DNA from: an uncultured Eubacteriales bacterium
GTDB taxonomy: Bacteria > Bacillota > Clostridia > Saccharofermentanales > UBA5734
DNA length: 64,000 bases
Direction of reading: 5' to 3'
NCBI GenBank assembly: GCA_903835065.1
Contig: CAILLO010000009.1
Span: 30,441-94,440 of the forward strand
Part shown: piece after piece, positions 25,643 through 32,819 of the stretch
How the letters are laid out: every line of letters begins with the position of its first letter
Numbering within the stretch: the stretch's first letter is position 1
The notes under the pieces: model-generated
Seen by the model: the letters and a program-made list of their open reading frames with translations, nothing else
Told to the model about the DNA's origin: nothing
The model's database searches: none
Made by a program: the position numbers and the translations under genes

Positions 25643-26617
25643 CTATGCGAGTCCGAGAATCCGCTTCTCCATGGTCAGGTGGCGCTTCAGCTGTTCCGTC
25701 GCGTCGATGCTCTCGTCGAACTGGTGTCCTTCGTACTCGCTGGCGATGAAGCCCTTGAATCCGTGGTCGCGGACGAGCGGGAGGATCCGGTCGTAGGGGA
25801 TGCAGGCGTCGTGGAAGTTCTCGTCGATGTGGTAGAACTTGCCGTGCATGTAGCGGGAGTGCTTCACCATCGGCCCGATGTCCTCGAGCGCGGCGGGGTG
25901 GAAGTCCTTGAAGAGTTCGTGGGCGATCGGGCGCTCCGCATCGGTGAGGTCGGGGACCTGCTTCAGGGCCTCCTCCTCTGTGACGCCGCGACGCTGCAGG
26001 GGGCAAAGGACATCAAGGGTCTTCTGCCGCATGCCGAGCTCGGCGGCCTGGTGGAACCAGGGCAGGTGCGGGTATTCCTGGAAGACGCCGAAGTCGGGCA
26101 CGATGCCGATGTGGTCGGAGCCGTACTTGTCGAAGAGGCCGAAGTACTCCCTCCAGACGGGCACGTGGATCGTGTGCGGGACGTGGAGCTCGACGCCCAG
26201 CCAGACGTCCAGCTTCGCGGCGTACGGGACCATCTTCTCGAGAGTCGCCGGGGAGATCGCGTGCTGGGTGCGGACGACCTGGAAACCCATGCGGCTGGCG
26301 ATCTCGAGGTCGTTCTTCGTGAACTGGACGATCTCCGGCTCGTTCAGGTCGCGGTCGGACCGCAGGCCCATGTCGACGTAGGCGCTGTAGCTGACCGGAG
26401 CGAGCCGGTACTTCTGGAGGAGCTTCTGGAAGTCCTCGCACCAGGCGGCCGTGGGCCAGGGATATCCGGGGACCATCATGGCGGCGACAATCTCGATGCC
26501 CTCGGCCCCGAGCTCCTGCGCGGTGGCGAGGCACCGCTCGAGGTCGTAGCGGCGGAGGAAGTAGTCGATCGTGAGGCTGTAGAGGGAGATGCCGAGCTTG
26601 ATGTTGGAATCCTTCAT
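25643..26617 (-). CDS. C-glycoside deglycosidase alpha subunit (sugar isomerase-fold)
   Basis: 324 aa TIM barrel of the sugar phosphate isomerase/epimerase superfamily. The metal site reads E143 (GVELHVPH), D175 (VPDFGVF), H263 (FYHIDE) and E294 (ASEYEGH), with H145 as a candidate catalytic base. The gene directly upstream encodes the characteristic small beta subunit, and this pairing is what defines C-glycoside deglycosidases (DgpB/C, CarB/C, DfgA/B). Those enzymes break the C-C bond between sugar and aromatic ring after the sugar is oxidised at C3. Two ATGs are possible; the second is chosen because AGGAAGG is then six bases away. An ordinary isomerase is the alternative. Confidence 0.78.
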   Translation of the reverse strand: MKDSNIKLGISLYSLTIDYFLRRYDLERCLATAQELGAEGIEIVAAMMVPGYPWPTAAWCEDFQKLLQKYRLAPVSYSAYVDMGLRSDRDLNEPEIVQFTKNDLEIASRMGFQVVRTQHAISPATLEKMVPYAAKLDVWLGVELHVPHTIHVPVWREYFGLFDKYGSDHIGIVPDFGVFQEYPHLPWFHQAAELGMRQKTLDVLCPLQRRGVTEEEALKQVPDLTDAERPIAHELFKDFHPAALEDIGPMVKHSRYMHGKFYHIDENFHDACIPYDRILPLVRDHGFKGFIASEYEGHQFDESIDATEQLKRHLTMEKRILGLA

Positions 26618-26654
26618 CTTCATCCTTCCTTCGTTCCGCTGCCGTGGCGCGGGT

Positions 26655-27074
26655 CTAGCGGGCGAGCGGCAGGGCCCGGACGTGGGCGCCTTCCGCGACG
26701 ATGTAGTTGCCGTAGTAGCCCGTGTAGGGCACGCGGTAGGCGAAGTCGACGCGGATCTCGTGCGGTCCGGCCGCCAGCCCGCCTTCCTTCGCGACCTTCA
26801 GCGTCGCGTTGTCGAGGATGAACCAGTACTCGACGAACAGCTCCGGAATCTGGGCCATCAGGAACTCCTTGCCGTTGAGGCAGAACAGGAGGTCCTGCGG
26901 GTCGACCTTCTTCCCGTCGACGGTCAGGTCGAGGCGCGTGATGCAGGAAAGGTGCGAACCGCGGTATCCGGGGAACCGGATCTCGAGCTGGTACCCCGTG
27001 ACCAGGCCGTTCACGGCCGTGTTCCGGAATCCCGTGTCGGTGACGGTGTGCTTGAAGTAAGCCTGGAAATGCAT
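26655..27074 (-). CDS. C-glycoside deglycosidase beta subunit (DUF6379-type)
   Basis: 139 aa, all-beta. Family-typical segments are NGLVTGYQLEIRFPGYRG, LSCITRLDLTVDGKKVDP, a WFILDNATLKV strand, KEGGLAAGPHEIRVDF and RVPYTGYYGNYIV near the C-terminus. This small protein covers the active site of the alpha subunit in the known C-deglycosidase complexes and has no other known role. It starts the minus-strand gene series alpha subunit, nitroreductase, AraC regulator, importer. The start follows GGAAGGGACCCC. Identification is by remembered family pattern, not by a search. Confidence 0.82.
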   Translation of the reverse strand: MHFQAYFKHTVTDTGFRNTAVNGLVTGYQLEIRFPGYRGSHLSCITRLDLTVDGKKVDPQDLLFCLNGKEFLMAQIPELFVEYWFILDNATLKVAKEGGLAAGPHEIRVDFAYRVPYTGYYGNYIVAEGAHVRALPLAR

Positions 27075-27127
27075 GGGGTCCCTTCCTTCCGCATCGTCGG
27101 TCCGAGAGGTCCGTCGGTCCGTTGCAG

Positions 27128-27173
27128 TTGAAACTTTCTGGATTTACATGAAAATGTTATCATCATTTTCATG
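27128..27173. promoter_or_regulatory. Divergent regulatory region with a 10-bp-arm palindrome
   Basis: CATGAAAATG (27147-27156) and CATTTTCATG (27164-27173) are perfect inverted arms seven bases apart. TTGAAACTTTC lies just before (27128-27138). The region separates the deglycosidase beta gene (minus) from the VOC gene (plus) and probably controls both. No convincing -10 hexamer could be placed. The shared TGAAACTTTC word links it to the promoters at 17824 and 29090. Confidence 0.6.
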
Positions 27174-27240
27174 AATGGTCAATGAACCTTTGGAACAAGA
27201 CCTCCCGCAGAACATCTGCCACCAGAGAAGGAGAACGACC

Positions 27241-27762
27241 ATGGCCATCATCCGCAACCTGATGCATCTCGCCCTCCGGGTCCACGACCTCGACGCCACG
27301 CTGCGCTTCTACCGGGACGCCCTGGGCCTGCCGGAGGTCTTCTCCCTCAGAAAACGCGAGTTCTACGACATGCTGGCCGAGGAGGGCGGCGACGTCCCCG
27401 ACCGCTCGGACGAAGACGCCGTCTGGCTGACCTACCTCCGCATCCGCGACGAGCAGTACCTCGAGATTTTCCCCGTCCCGGACGAGGAGGTCTCCCAGTT
27501 CGTCGACCGGCAGAGCGTCTTCCACTTCTCGCTGCAGGTGGACGACATCCGGGAGACGGTAGCGGTGCTGCAGAAGCATGGGGTCATCGTGTCGCCGCTG
27601 CACGTCGATGCGTTGGCCGGACGTTCGGTCGCGGAGCCGTTCGAGCCGATCCGCGCGCGCTGCCATTCGCTGATCGCCTGGGTCGAGGACCCGGACGGCA
27701 ACCTGATCGAGCTCATGCAGCTGATGCCGGACAGCCTGCAACGGGGGCTGGACACGAAATAG
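27241..27762 (+). CDS. VOC (glyoxalase/dioxygenase superfamily) protein
   Basis: 173 aa with two beta-alpha-beta-beta-beta repeats. The metal ligands can be read as H9 (LMHLALRV), E75 (YLEIFP), H95 (VFHFSLQV) and E157 (NLIELMQ), a complete glyoxalase-I-like site. Such proteins act as isomerases, epimerases or ring-cleaving dioxygenases. The start is chosen at ATG with AAGGAG seven bases upstream, inside a longer open frame. It is divergent from the C-deglycosidase genes and shares their regulatory region, so it may act on a sugar or aromatic intermediate of the same route. Confidence 0.85.
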   Translation: MAIIRNLMHLALRVHDLDATLRFYRDALGLPEVFSLRKREFYDMLAEEGGDVPDRSDEDAVWLTYLRIRDEQYLEIFPVPDEEVSQFVDRQSVFHFSLQVDDIRETVAVLQKHGVIVSPLHVDALAGRSVAEPFEPIRARCHSLIAWVEDPDGNLIELMQLMPDSLQRGLDTK

Positions 27763-27793
27763 GTCTTCTCCCCCGCTGCCGCGAGGCCGCTTT

Positions 27794-29083
27794 CTACGGG
27801 TCGAAGGTGTCGAGCAGGGTCGATTCCGGGGCGAGCACCGCCGGGACGACCGGCTTCGACGCGCGCACGGTCCAGAAGGAGAGCCCGACGGCGACGAGCG
27901 TCATTCCCGCGGCGCCGAGGAACATTCTGGGAAACCCGCCGGCGTCCAGCACGAAGCCCCAGATCACGGCGCCCAGGCCGATGCCGACGTCGGTCGAGAG
28001 GAAGAACAGCGCGCTGGACGCCCCGAAGCGGTCACGTGGTGCATGCCGGACGGCGAGGGCGTTCATGGAGGGGCCGGTCATGCCCAGGGAGATCCCGAAG
28101 AGTGCGCCGGACACCAGGAAGGCCGCTTCACCAGGAATCATGGACAGCAGCAGGAACGAACAGACGGTGACGAAGAACCCGGGGACCAGGACGGCAAGCG
28201 GGCCCCGGCGGTCGAAGACCTTGCCGGCGAAGAGGCGCGCGACGAACATGAAGGCCGCCTCCAGCGTGAAGAAGAGGCCGCCTTCCGCGAAGCCGCTCTG
28301 CACGGCGTAGAAGCCGGCGAAGGCGATCAGGCTCGAGATCGCGAGGCAGACGACGAACTGGAGCAGGCTGGCCGGAAGGGCGGCCTTCTCGACTACTTTC
28401 CAGACGCCCTTGTAGACTGGGGCGTCCGGAGCCGACGCGACCGCCACCGTGCCGGTCCGTGCGGCGGTCGCCGAGGACTCCGCCTTCCGCCTGCGCTCGT
28501 AAGTGGACACCATGGCGAGTCCGAGCGAGACCACGACGGCCAGCGTGCAGAGGTAGAACATGCCCCGGTCGTTCTTTCCCGCGACGATGGCGAGGCCGAG
28601 GGCCGGCCCGAACGCCATGGCCAGGGACTGCCCGAGCCCGAAGAACCCGAGGCCCTCGCCGATCCGGCTGCGCGGCGTCACGTCCGCGACGGCGGCGGCC
28701 GCCGCGGTCGAGACCATGGCGAAGCCGATACCCTGAAGGCAGCGGAAGAAGAAGAGGGCGGTCAGGTCCGGGACGAGTCCGCTGGCCAGGAGGCCGGCCG
28801 CGAAGATCGCGGCGCCGGCGACCATGGTGAGGCGACGACCGTGGGTGTCGGAGAAGCGGCCGCTGACGAGGCGCATGACGCCGGCGCAGACGGCGAAGCC
28901 CGTGCCGAGCAGGCCGGCGAAGCTGGCCGTACCGCCGAGGTGGTTGACGTACACGGACAACGTGGCCGAGAGAAGCTGCATGACGACGGCCGTCATGAGC
29001 CCGACCAGGCAGATCAGGACGAAGTCGCGGTTCCAGAGCCTGGGGGCGCCGACCGAAGACACGGGATCTTTCATCTTTGCCAT
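27794..29083 (-). CDS. MFS transporter
   Basis: 429 aa, about twelve membrane segments, with the MFS motif between segments 2 and 3 (GRFSDTHGRRLTM) and a second copy in the C-terminal half (GKVFDRRGPLAVL). It resembles drug- or metabolite-efflux permeases with twelve segments. No ribosome site precedes the first ATG, but the promoter at 29090 would start the transcript at or next to that ATG, so the mRNA may be leaderless. It converges with the VOC gene and shares the TGAAACYTTC word with the C-glycoside operons. It may export aglycones or their products. Confidence 0.87.
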   Translation of the reverse strand: MAKMKDPVSSVGAPRLWNRDFVLICLVGLMTAVVMQLLSATLSVYVNHLGGTASFAGLLGTGFAVCAGVMRLVSGRFSDTHGRRLTMVAGAAIFAAGLLASGLVPDLTALFFFRCLQGIGFAMVSTAAAAAVADVTPRSRIGEGLGFFGLGQSLAMAFGPALGLAIVAGKNDRGMFYLCTLAVVVSLGLAMVSTYERRRKAESSATAARTGTVAVASAPDAPVYKGVWKVVEKAALPASLLQFVVCLAISSLIAFAGFYAVQSGFAEGGLFFTLEAAFMFVARLFAGKVFDRRGPLAVLVPGFFVTVCSFLLLSMIPGEAAFLVSGALFGISLGMTGPSMNALAVRHAPRDRFGASSALFFLSTDVGIGLGAVIWGFVLDAGGFPRMFLGAAGMTLVAVGLSFWTVRASKPVVPAVLAPESTLLDTFDP

Positions 29084-29089
29084 GTCCGT

Positions 29090-29149
29090 ATCGTAAGCGG
29101 ATTCGACGTCCGCGTAAAGTGCTTTGGCGGATTTTTCTGGAAGGTTTCA
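29090..29149 (-). promoter_or_regulatory. Promoter of the MFS gene with TGAAACYTTC box
   Basis: TTTACG (29113-29118) and TACGAT (29090-29095) are 17 bases apart on the minus strand. The start point would fall about seven bases after the -10, that is at the ATG. TGAAACCTTCCAG (29137-29149) lies 18 bases upstream of -35 and resembles the words at 17863-17872 and 27129-27141. Confidence 0.5.
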
Positions 29150-29180
29150 GAAAATCGCGCTCCGAAGGGGCTCCCCCACG

Positions 29181-29209
29181 TTGTCCCGACTTCGCCCGCG
29201 TGCGATAAT
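29181..29209 (+). promoter_or_regulatory. Promoter upstream of small ORF and YgjV-like gene
   Basis: TTGTCC (29181-29186) and GATAAT (29204-29209) are 17 bases apart, and TG one base before the -10 makes it an extended -10. It reads rightward into the small ORF at 29231 and the YgjV-like gene at 29350. Confidence 0.6.
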
Positions 29210-29230
29210 GTGGACGGCCCGATCGAGGAG

Positions 29231-29320
29231 ATGCGGGAGCACTTCAACCCCTTGCTCGCGATCAAGGCGAACGGGCCTACCTACGAGATGCCCGGCTGGT
29301 TCGCGAAGGCGAAGGAATAG
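29231..29320 (+). CDS. Small ORF of 29 codons, possible gene remnant or leader peptide
   Basis: The frame reads MREHFNPLLAIKANGPTYEM followed by PGWFAKAKE and TAG. The composition looks like real protein and unlike the usual chance frames of this DNA. In the same frame a GTG at 29210 would lead leaderless from the promoter and add VDGPIEE. A GAGGAG lies directly before the ATG with no spacer, so the start is uncertain. It ends 29 bases before the YgjV-like gene. It may be a leader, a microprotein or the C-terminal tail of a lost gene. Confidence 0.35.
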   Translation: MREHFNPLLAIKANGPTYEMPGWFAKAKE

Positions 29321-29349
29321 GGCGCAGGCCCGGAAGGCAGGCGAAGGAC

Positions 29350-30003
29350 ATGCAGATCTCCTGGCTCGAACTCGTCGGCTACGCCGCGTCGGTCATCACC
29401 GCGGTCTCCCTGATGATGGCGTCCCACGTGCGCCTCCGGCTGTTGAACCTGGTCGGCTCGGCGGTCTTCGCGGTCTACGGCTTCCTGATCCAGGCATACC
29501 CGGTCGCCGTGCTGAACGTCTTCATCGCCGCGGTCGACCTCTACTTCCTGCTCCGCATCCTGCGGTCGAAGACGTTGTTCACGCTGCTGCCCATGCCCGA
29601 GCGGGACGTCTACTTCGGGCACTTCCTCGACTTCCACCGCAAGGACATCGCCGGGTTCTTCCCGGAGTTCCGGGCATCCGACGCCTCGGGGCCGGATGCC
29701 GGGCTCCTCTCGGTCTACATCCTCCGCAACGCCGTCACGGCGGGCGTCTTCGTCGCTCGCCGCGGCCCCTCGGACCCGGGATCGGCCGATGTCGTGCTCG
29801 ACTACGTGACGGCCGAGTTCCGCGACTACCGCACCGCCGAATTCCTCTTCCAGGCGCAGGCCGGGTTCTTCCGGGCGCAGGGCGTGAAGCGCCTCGTCGC
29901 CACGGCCGGCGTGAAGTCGCACGCGAAGTACCTGCGGCGCGTCGGATTCACGGAGATGCCGAGCGCGGAAGGCGGACCGCCCCGGTTCGAGCTGGCGTTC
30001 TAG
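29350..30003 (+). CDS. YgjV-like membrane protein with GNAT-like C-terminal domain
   Basis: 217 aa. The first 75 residues hold three hydrophobic segments (LVGYAASVITAVSLMM, LLNLVGSAVFAVYGFLI, VAVLNVFIAAVDLYFLL), as in YgjV inner-membrane proteins. The remaining 140 residues read like an acyltransferase fold, with DYVTAEFRDYRTAEFLFQ and a final AKYLRRVGFTEM like the last beta strand of GNAT enzymes. A conventional acetyl-CoA loop is not obvious. Function unknown. GGCGAAGGAC precedes the start. A strong hairpin separates it from the convergent dehydrogenase gene. Confidence 0.8.
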   Translation: MQISWLELVGYAASVITAVSLMMASHVRLRLLNLVGSAVFAVYGFLIQAYPVAVLNVFIAAVDLYFLLRILRSKTLFTLLPMPERDVYFGHFLDFHRKDIAGFFPEFRASDASGPDAGLLSVYILRNAVTAGVFVARRGPSDPGSADVVLDYVTAEFRDYRTAEFLFQAQAGFFRAQGVKRLVATAGVKSHAKYLRRVGFTEMPSAEGGPPRFELAF

Positions 30004-30017
30004 GGACGGGCGCAAGA

Positions 30018-30050
30018 CGGACGGGCCGGTCGGATCGACCGGCCCGTCCG
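30018..30050. terminator. Bidirectional hairpin between convergent genes
   Basis: CGGACGGGCCGGTCG and CGACCGGCCCGTCCG form a perfect 15-bp stem with loop GAT, placed between the ends of the plus-strand YgjV-like gene and the minus-strand dehydrogenase gene. No T-run follows on either side, so termination would rely on the stem alone. Confidence 0.6.
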
Positions 30051-30060
30051 CGTCATGGAA

Positions 30061-31137
30061 TCAGAACTTGATGGCGACCTTGAAGTCCCCGTGCTTGCCC
30101 GAAGCGTACTCGAAGGCGTCCTCCCACTTTTCGAGCGGAAACGAGCGCGAGACGACGCCCGCCGTCTTCAGTGTACCGTCCGCGATGTTCTCGATCACGA
30201 AGGGGAAGCAGTAGGGGCTCAGGTGGGCCCCGAGCACGTCCAGTTCCTTCCGGTCGCCGATGATGGACCAGTCGAGGGTCGTCGGGGCGCCGAAAACCGA
30301 GAACTCGACGAAGCGGCCGAGCTTCCGGATCATCTGCATGCCCTGGACCACGGAGGACGGGTGACCGGTCGCCTCGATGTAGATGTCGCAGCCGTAGCCG
30401 TCCGTCAGGGCCATGATCTCCTGGACGACGTCGACCTTCGAGGGGTTCCAGATGAGGTCGGCGCCGAATTCCATCGCCTTCTCGAGGCGGTTGTCGAGCA
30501 TGTCCAGCACGATCAGCTTCTTCGGGTGACGCAGCTTCGCGTAGGTGACCATCCCGAGTCCCAGCGTCCCCGAACCCGACAGGACGACGATGTCCTCGCA
30601 GCCGATCTGCGCCCGGTCGACGCAGTGCTTCGAGCAGGAATACGGCTCGATCAGGAGCGCCGCGTCGAGCGGCAGGTCCTTCGGGACCCTGTGGACCACG
30701 GCCTTCTTCGGGAGACGGATGTACTCGGCCATCCCGCCGTTCAGCCTGCCGAAGAACCCGAAAATCTCGTGCGGCTGGCACATCCAGTAGTGGCCGTCCT
30801 TGCAGAACCGGCACTCTCCGCAGGGCACGATCTGGTCGGCGACCAGGCGTTCGCCGATTTCGTACCCGCGGACGTTCCCGCCGAGCTGCGCGACGATCCC
30901 CACGAATTCGTGACCCGGGATGAAGGGCGGCTGCACCCAGGAGGGCTGGCGCTCATCGCCCCAGAACATGGCCGCGCCGTGGTGGCACTTGGTGTCGCCG
31001 GCGCATACACCGCAGCCTTCGGTCTTCAGGAGAATGTCGTCCGGACCGCAGACGGGCGTCGGGTATTCCGGAACGAACCGGTAGTCGGTGCCGCTGAACG
31101 CGACCAGGGCCTTCATCGTCTTCGGAATCTGGTTCAT
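30061..31137 (-). CDS. Zinc-dependent alcohol dehydrogenase, polyol (erythritol/threitol) dehydrogenase-like
   Basis: 358 aa medium-chain dehydrogenase. Catalytic zinc ligands are C45 (GCGVCAGD), H76 and E77 (PGHEFVG); structural zinc cysteines are C106, C109, C112 and C120. The NAD loop is LSGSGTLGLGMV. The HHGAAMFWGDERQPSW stretch is typical of erythritol/L-threitol dehydrogenase relatives. It probably oxidises a polyol or sugar alcohol with NAD. It lies 31 bases downstream of a decayed second dehydrogenase and may have replaced it. The start follows AAAGGAGACCCGTAG. Confidence 0.88.
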   Translation of the reverse strand: MNQIPKTMKALVAFSGTDYRFVPEYPTPVCGPDDILLKTEGCGVCAGDTKCHHGAAMFWGDERQPSWVQPPFIPGHEFVGIVAQLGGNVRGYEIGERLVADQIVPCGECRFCKDGHYWMCQPHEIFGFFGRLNGGMAEYIRLPKKAVVHRVPKDLPLDAALLIEPYSCSKHCVDRAQIGCEDIVVLSGSGTLGLGMVTYAKLRHPKKLIVLDMLDNRLEKAMEFGADLIWNPSKVDVVQEIMALTDGYGCDIYIEATGHPSSVVQGMQMIRKLGRFVEFSVFGAPTTLDWSIIGDRKELDVLGAHLSPYCFPFVIENIADGTLKTAGVVSRSFPLEKWEDAFEYASGKHGDFKVAIKF

Positions 31138-31168
31138 CTACGGGTCTCCTTTCGCTCGATCGGGAGCG

Positions 31169-31574
31169 TCATGGCAAGACGACGGTCTTCCCGAGCTGGA
31201 GCATGATCAATCCGATCGTGCCGTCGCCGACGATCAGGACGGTCTGCCCGGGTCTTGTCCCGGCAAGGTCGATTCCGTGCAGGCAGCAGGCCAGGGGCTC
31301 CGCCATCGCGGCCACCCGGAAGGGCATTCCCTCGGGGATCCGGCGCGCCTGCTTCTCCGGAACGGTGCGGAATTCCGCGAACCCGCCGTCCACCGTGGTC
31401 CCGATGCCGACCATGTTCTCGCAGAAACGTCCCTTCCCCTGAAGACAGGGGGAGCAGGCCCCGCAGACGCCGCAGGCCTTGACGCGGACCAGGACCTCGC
31501 GGGGACCGGGCTTGCGCCGCTCGATCTCCTCGACCCGGATATCTTCTTTCCCGTGGGAATACGGCTGCTTTCAT
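31169..31574 (-). pseudogene. Decayed zinc-dependent alcohol dehydrogenase
   Basis: Three lesions are visible. MKAAVF starts in one frame, and the reading moves to another frame for EDIRVEEIERRKPGPREVLV. Then VKACGVCG joins directly to ACSPCLQGKGRFCENM, so about 45 residues carrying the GHE zinc site are missing. Finally the Rossmann loop GDGTIGLIMLQL runs into GKTVVLP and a stop, which removes the C-terminal half. The original was a sorbitol-dehydrogenase-type enzyme. The deletion joins two Cys-Gly-coding stretches, as expected for recombination between short repeats. Confidence 0.8.
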
Positions 31575-31596
31575 CGGCGGGCCTCCTCGATTCGCG

Positions 31597-32703
31597 TCAC
31601 GCGTCGTACCTGCATTCCTTGCAAGCGACCACGAAGGCGCGGATGTTCTCGGGGTCGCCGAGATAGAAAGCGTCGGAGGGGCTGCAGATGTAGCCCCCGT
31701 CCGGGCAACTCTCGAACAGGTCGCGGACCATCCTCCGGACGAGCGTCGGATTCCCGTGCTCGAACCCGGCGTGCTGGTCGAAGCCGCCGATGAAGAACAG
31801 CCGGTCGCCGACGCGCCGGGCCGCCTCGCGCAGGTCGCAGTCGCCGCCCATGGCGGGCGGGGTCATCGTCTCGAGCCCGTCGGCGCCGTTCTGCGCGACG
31901 AGCTCCAGCAGCGGCATCACGCCGCCGCACAGGTGGTGGACGACGTACGCGTCGTGTGCGTGCAACGCGTCGTGCTGGCGCCGGTCGTACGGCAGGCAGA
32001 ACTCCTCGTGCATCGCCGGACTGATCACCGAGCTCGAGCCCGCTCCGCCGCCCGTCTCCACGAGATCCAGCTCGATCTTCCCGCCGAGCTCGATCACGTC
32101 GAGCTTCTTGCGCAGCATCGCCTCGAGCGTCGCATGGACCAGGTCCGGCTCGTCGAAGCAGCTGCCGATCGACGGCTCCACGTCGCGGAGGGTCGCGTAG
32201 CTCTGCCAGGGGCTCCCCTGTCCGAAGTCGAAGAAGGCGCCGCGGACGATGCCCCGCTCGCCGATGCGCGATCTGGCTTCCCGCACGGGCGTCCAGTCGA
32301 CGCCGTCGGGCACGGGGACGTATTTCGTCCAGAGCTCGAGGTCCCGCTCGTCGCCGACGATCGGCCGGGTGACCCAGCCCGAGAAGCGGTCGCAGGCGCC
32401 TTCGACGGTCAGCATCCCGCCCGGTGTCGCGATCTCCGAGCGCCAGCGCAGGTCGCCGCCTTCGTCGCGGCCCAGGTCGTAGCGCGTCTCGCGCCACTCG
32501 GAGAGGCTCCGGTCGCTGTAGTGGAACTTCGGGTTCACGTAGATCACCGGGTCCATCCCGAAGTATTCGCACGCTTCGTACTGGTCCATCCCGCGGAGGT
32601 GGGTCTCCAGGTAGGAGTCCATCCACCCGTGGACCTGGAAAGGCAGGCGGTCCGTCTTCTGCCTGCGGATCGTCGCGAGGAAACGCTCGCGTCCCGTCAT
32701 CAT
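31597..32703 (-). CDS. Uroporphyrinogen decarboxylase-like protein (methyltransferase superfamily)
   Basis: 368 aa UroD-type barrel: MTGRERFLATIRRQKTDRLP at the N-terminus, YGLIGS-like SYATLRDVEPSIGSCFDEPD, SPAMHEEFCLPYDRR, VVHHLCGGVMPLLELVAQNG with a candidate metal-binding His and Cys, and a final SPSDAFYLGDPENIRAFV. It is only distantly related to the copy at 14491. It is not a haem enzyme by context. Similar proteins of unknown function occur in sugar and polyol loci. It lies between an SDR epimerase and dehydrogenases. Two adjacent ATGs are possible starts, preceded by GGGAGGAAAAGGACC. Confidence 0.8.
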   Translation of the reverse strand: MMTGRERFLATIRRQKTDRLPFQVHGWMDSYLETHLRGMDQYEACEYFGMDPVIYVNPKFHYSDRSLSEWRETRYDLGRDEGGDLRWRSEIATPGGMLTVEGACDRFSGWVTRPIVGDERDLELWTKYVPVPDGVDWTPVREARSRIGERGIVRGAFFDFGQGSPWQSYATLRDVEPSIGSCFDEPDLVHATLEAMLRKKLDVIELGGKIELDLVETGGGAGSSSVISPAMHEEFCLPYDRRQHDALHAHDAYVVHHLCGGVMPLLELVAQNGADGLETMTPPAMGGDCDLREAARRVGDRLFFIGGFDQHAGFEHGNPTLVRRMVRDLFESCPDGGYICSPSDAFYLGDPENIRAFVVACKECRYDA

Positions 32704-32802
32704 GGTCCTTTTCCTCCCTGACGCGCCGTCCGTCGTCCCGGGGACGCGTCGACGCTCCCCCATTCTACCCGGATGGAGGAGCGCCGCGGTAACGGAGGGA
32801 AC

Positions 32803-32819
32803 CCCGGGACGATCCCGGG
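32803..32819 (-). terminator. Short hairpin after the SDR epimerase gene
   Basis: CCCGGGA and TCCCGGG form a seven-bp stem with loop CGA directly after the stop codon of the epimerase gene. No T-run follows, so it is a weak terminator candidate. A TAGAAT sequence at 32764-32769 (minus strand) may serve as -10 for the next gene. Confidence 0.35.
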
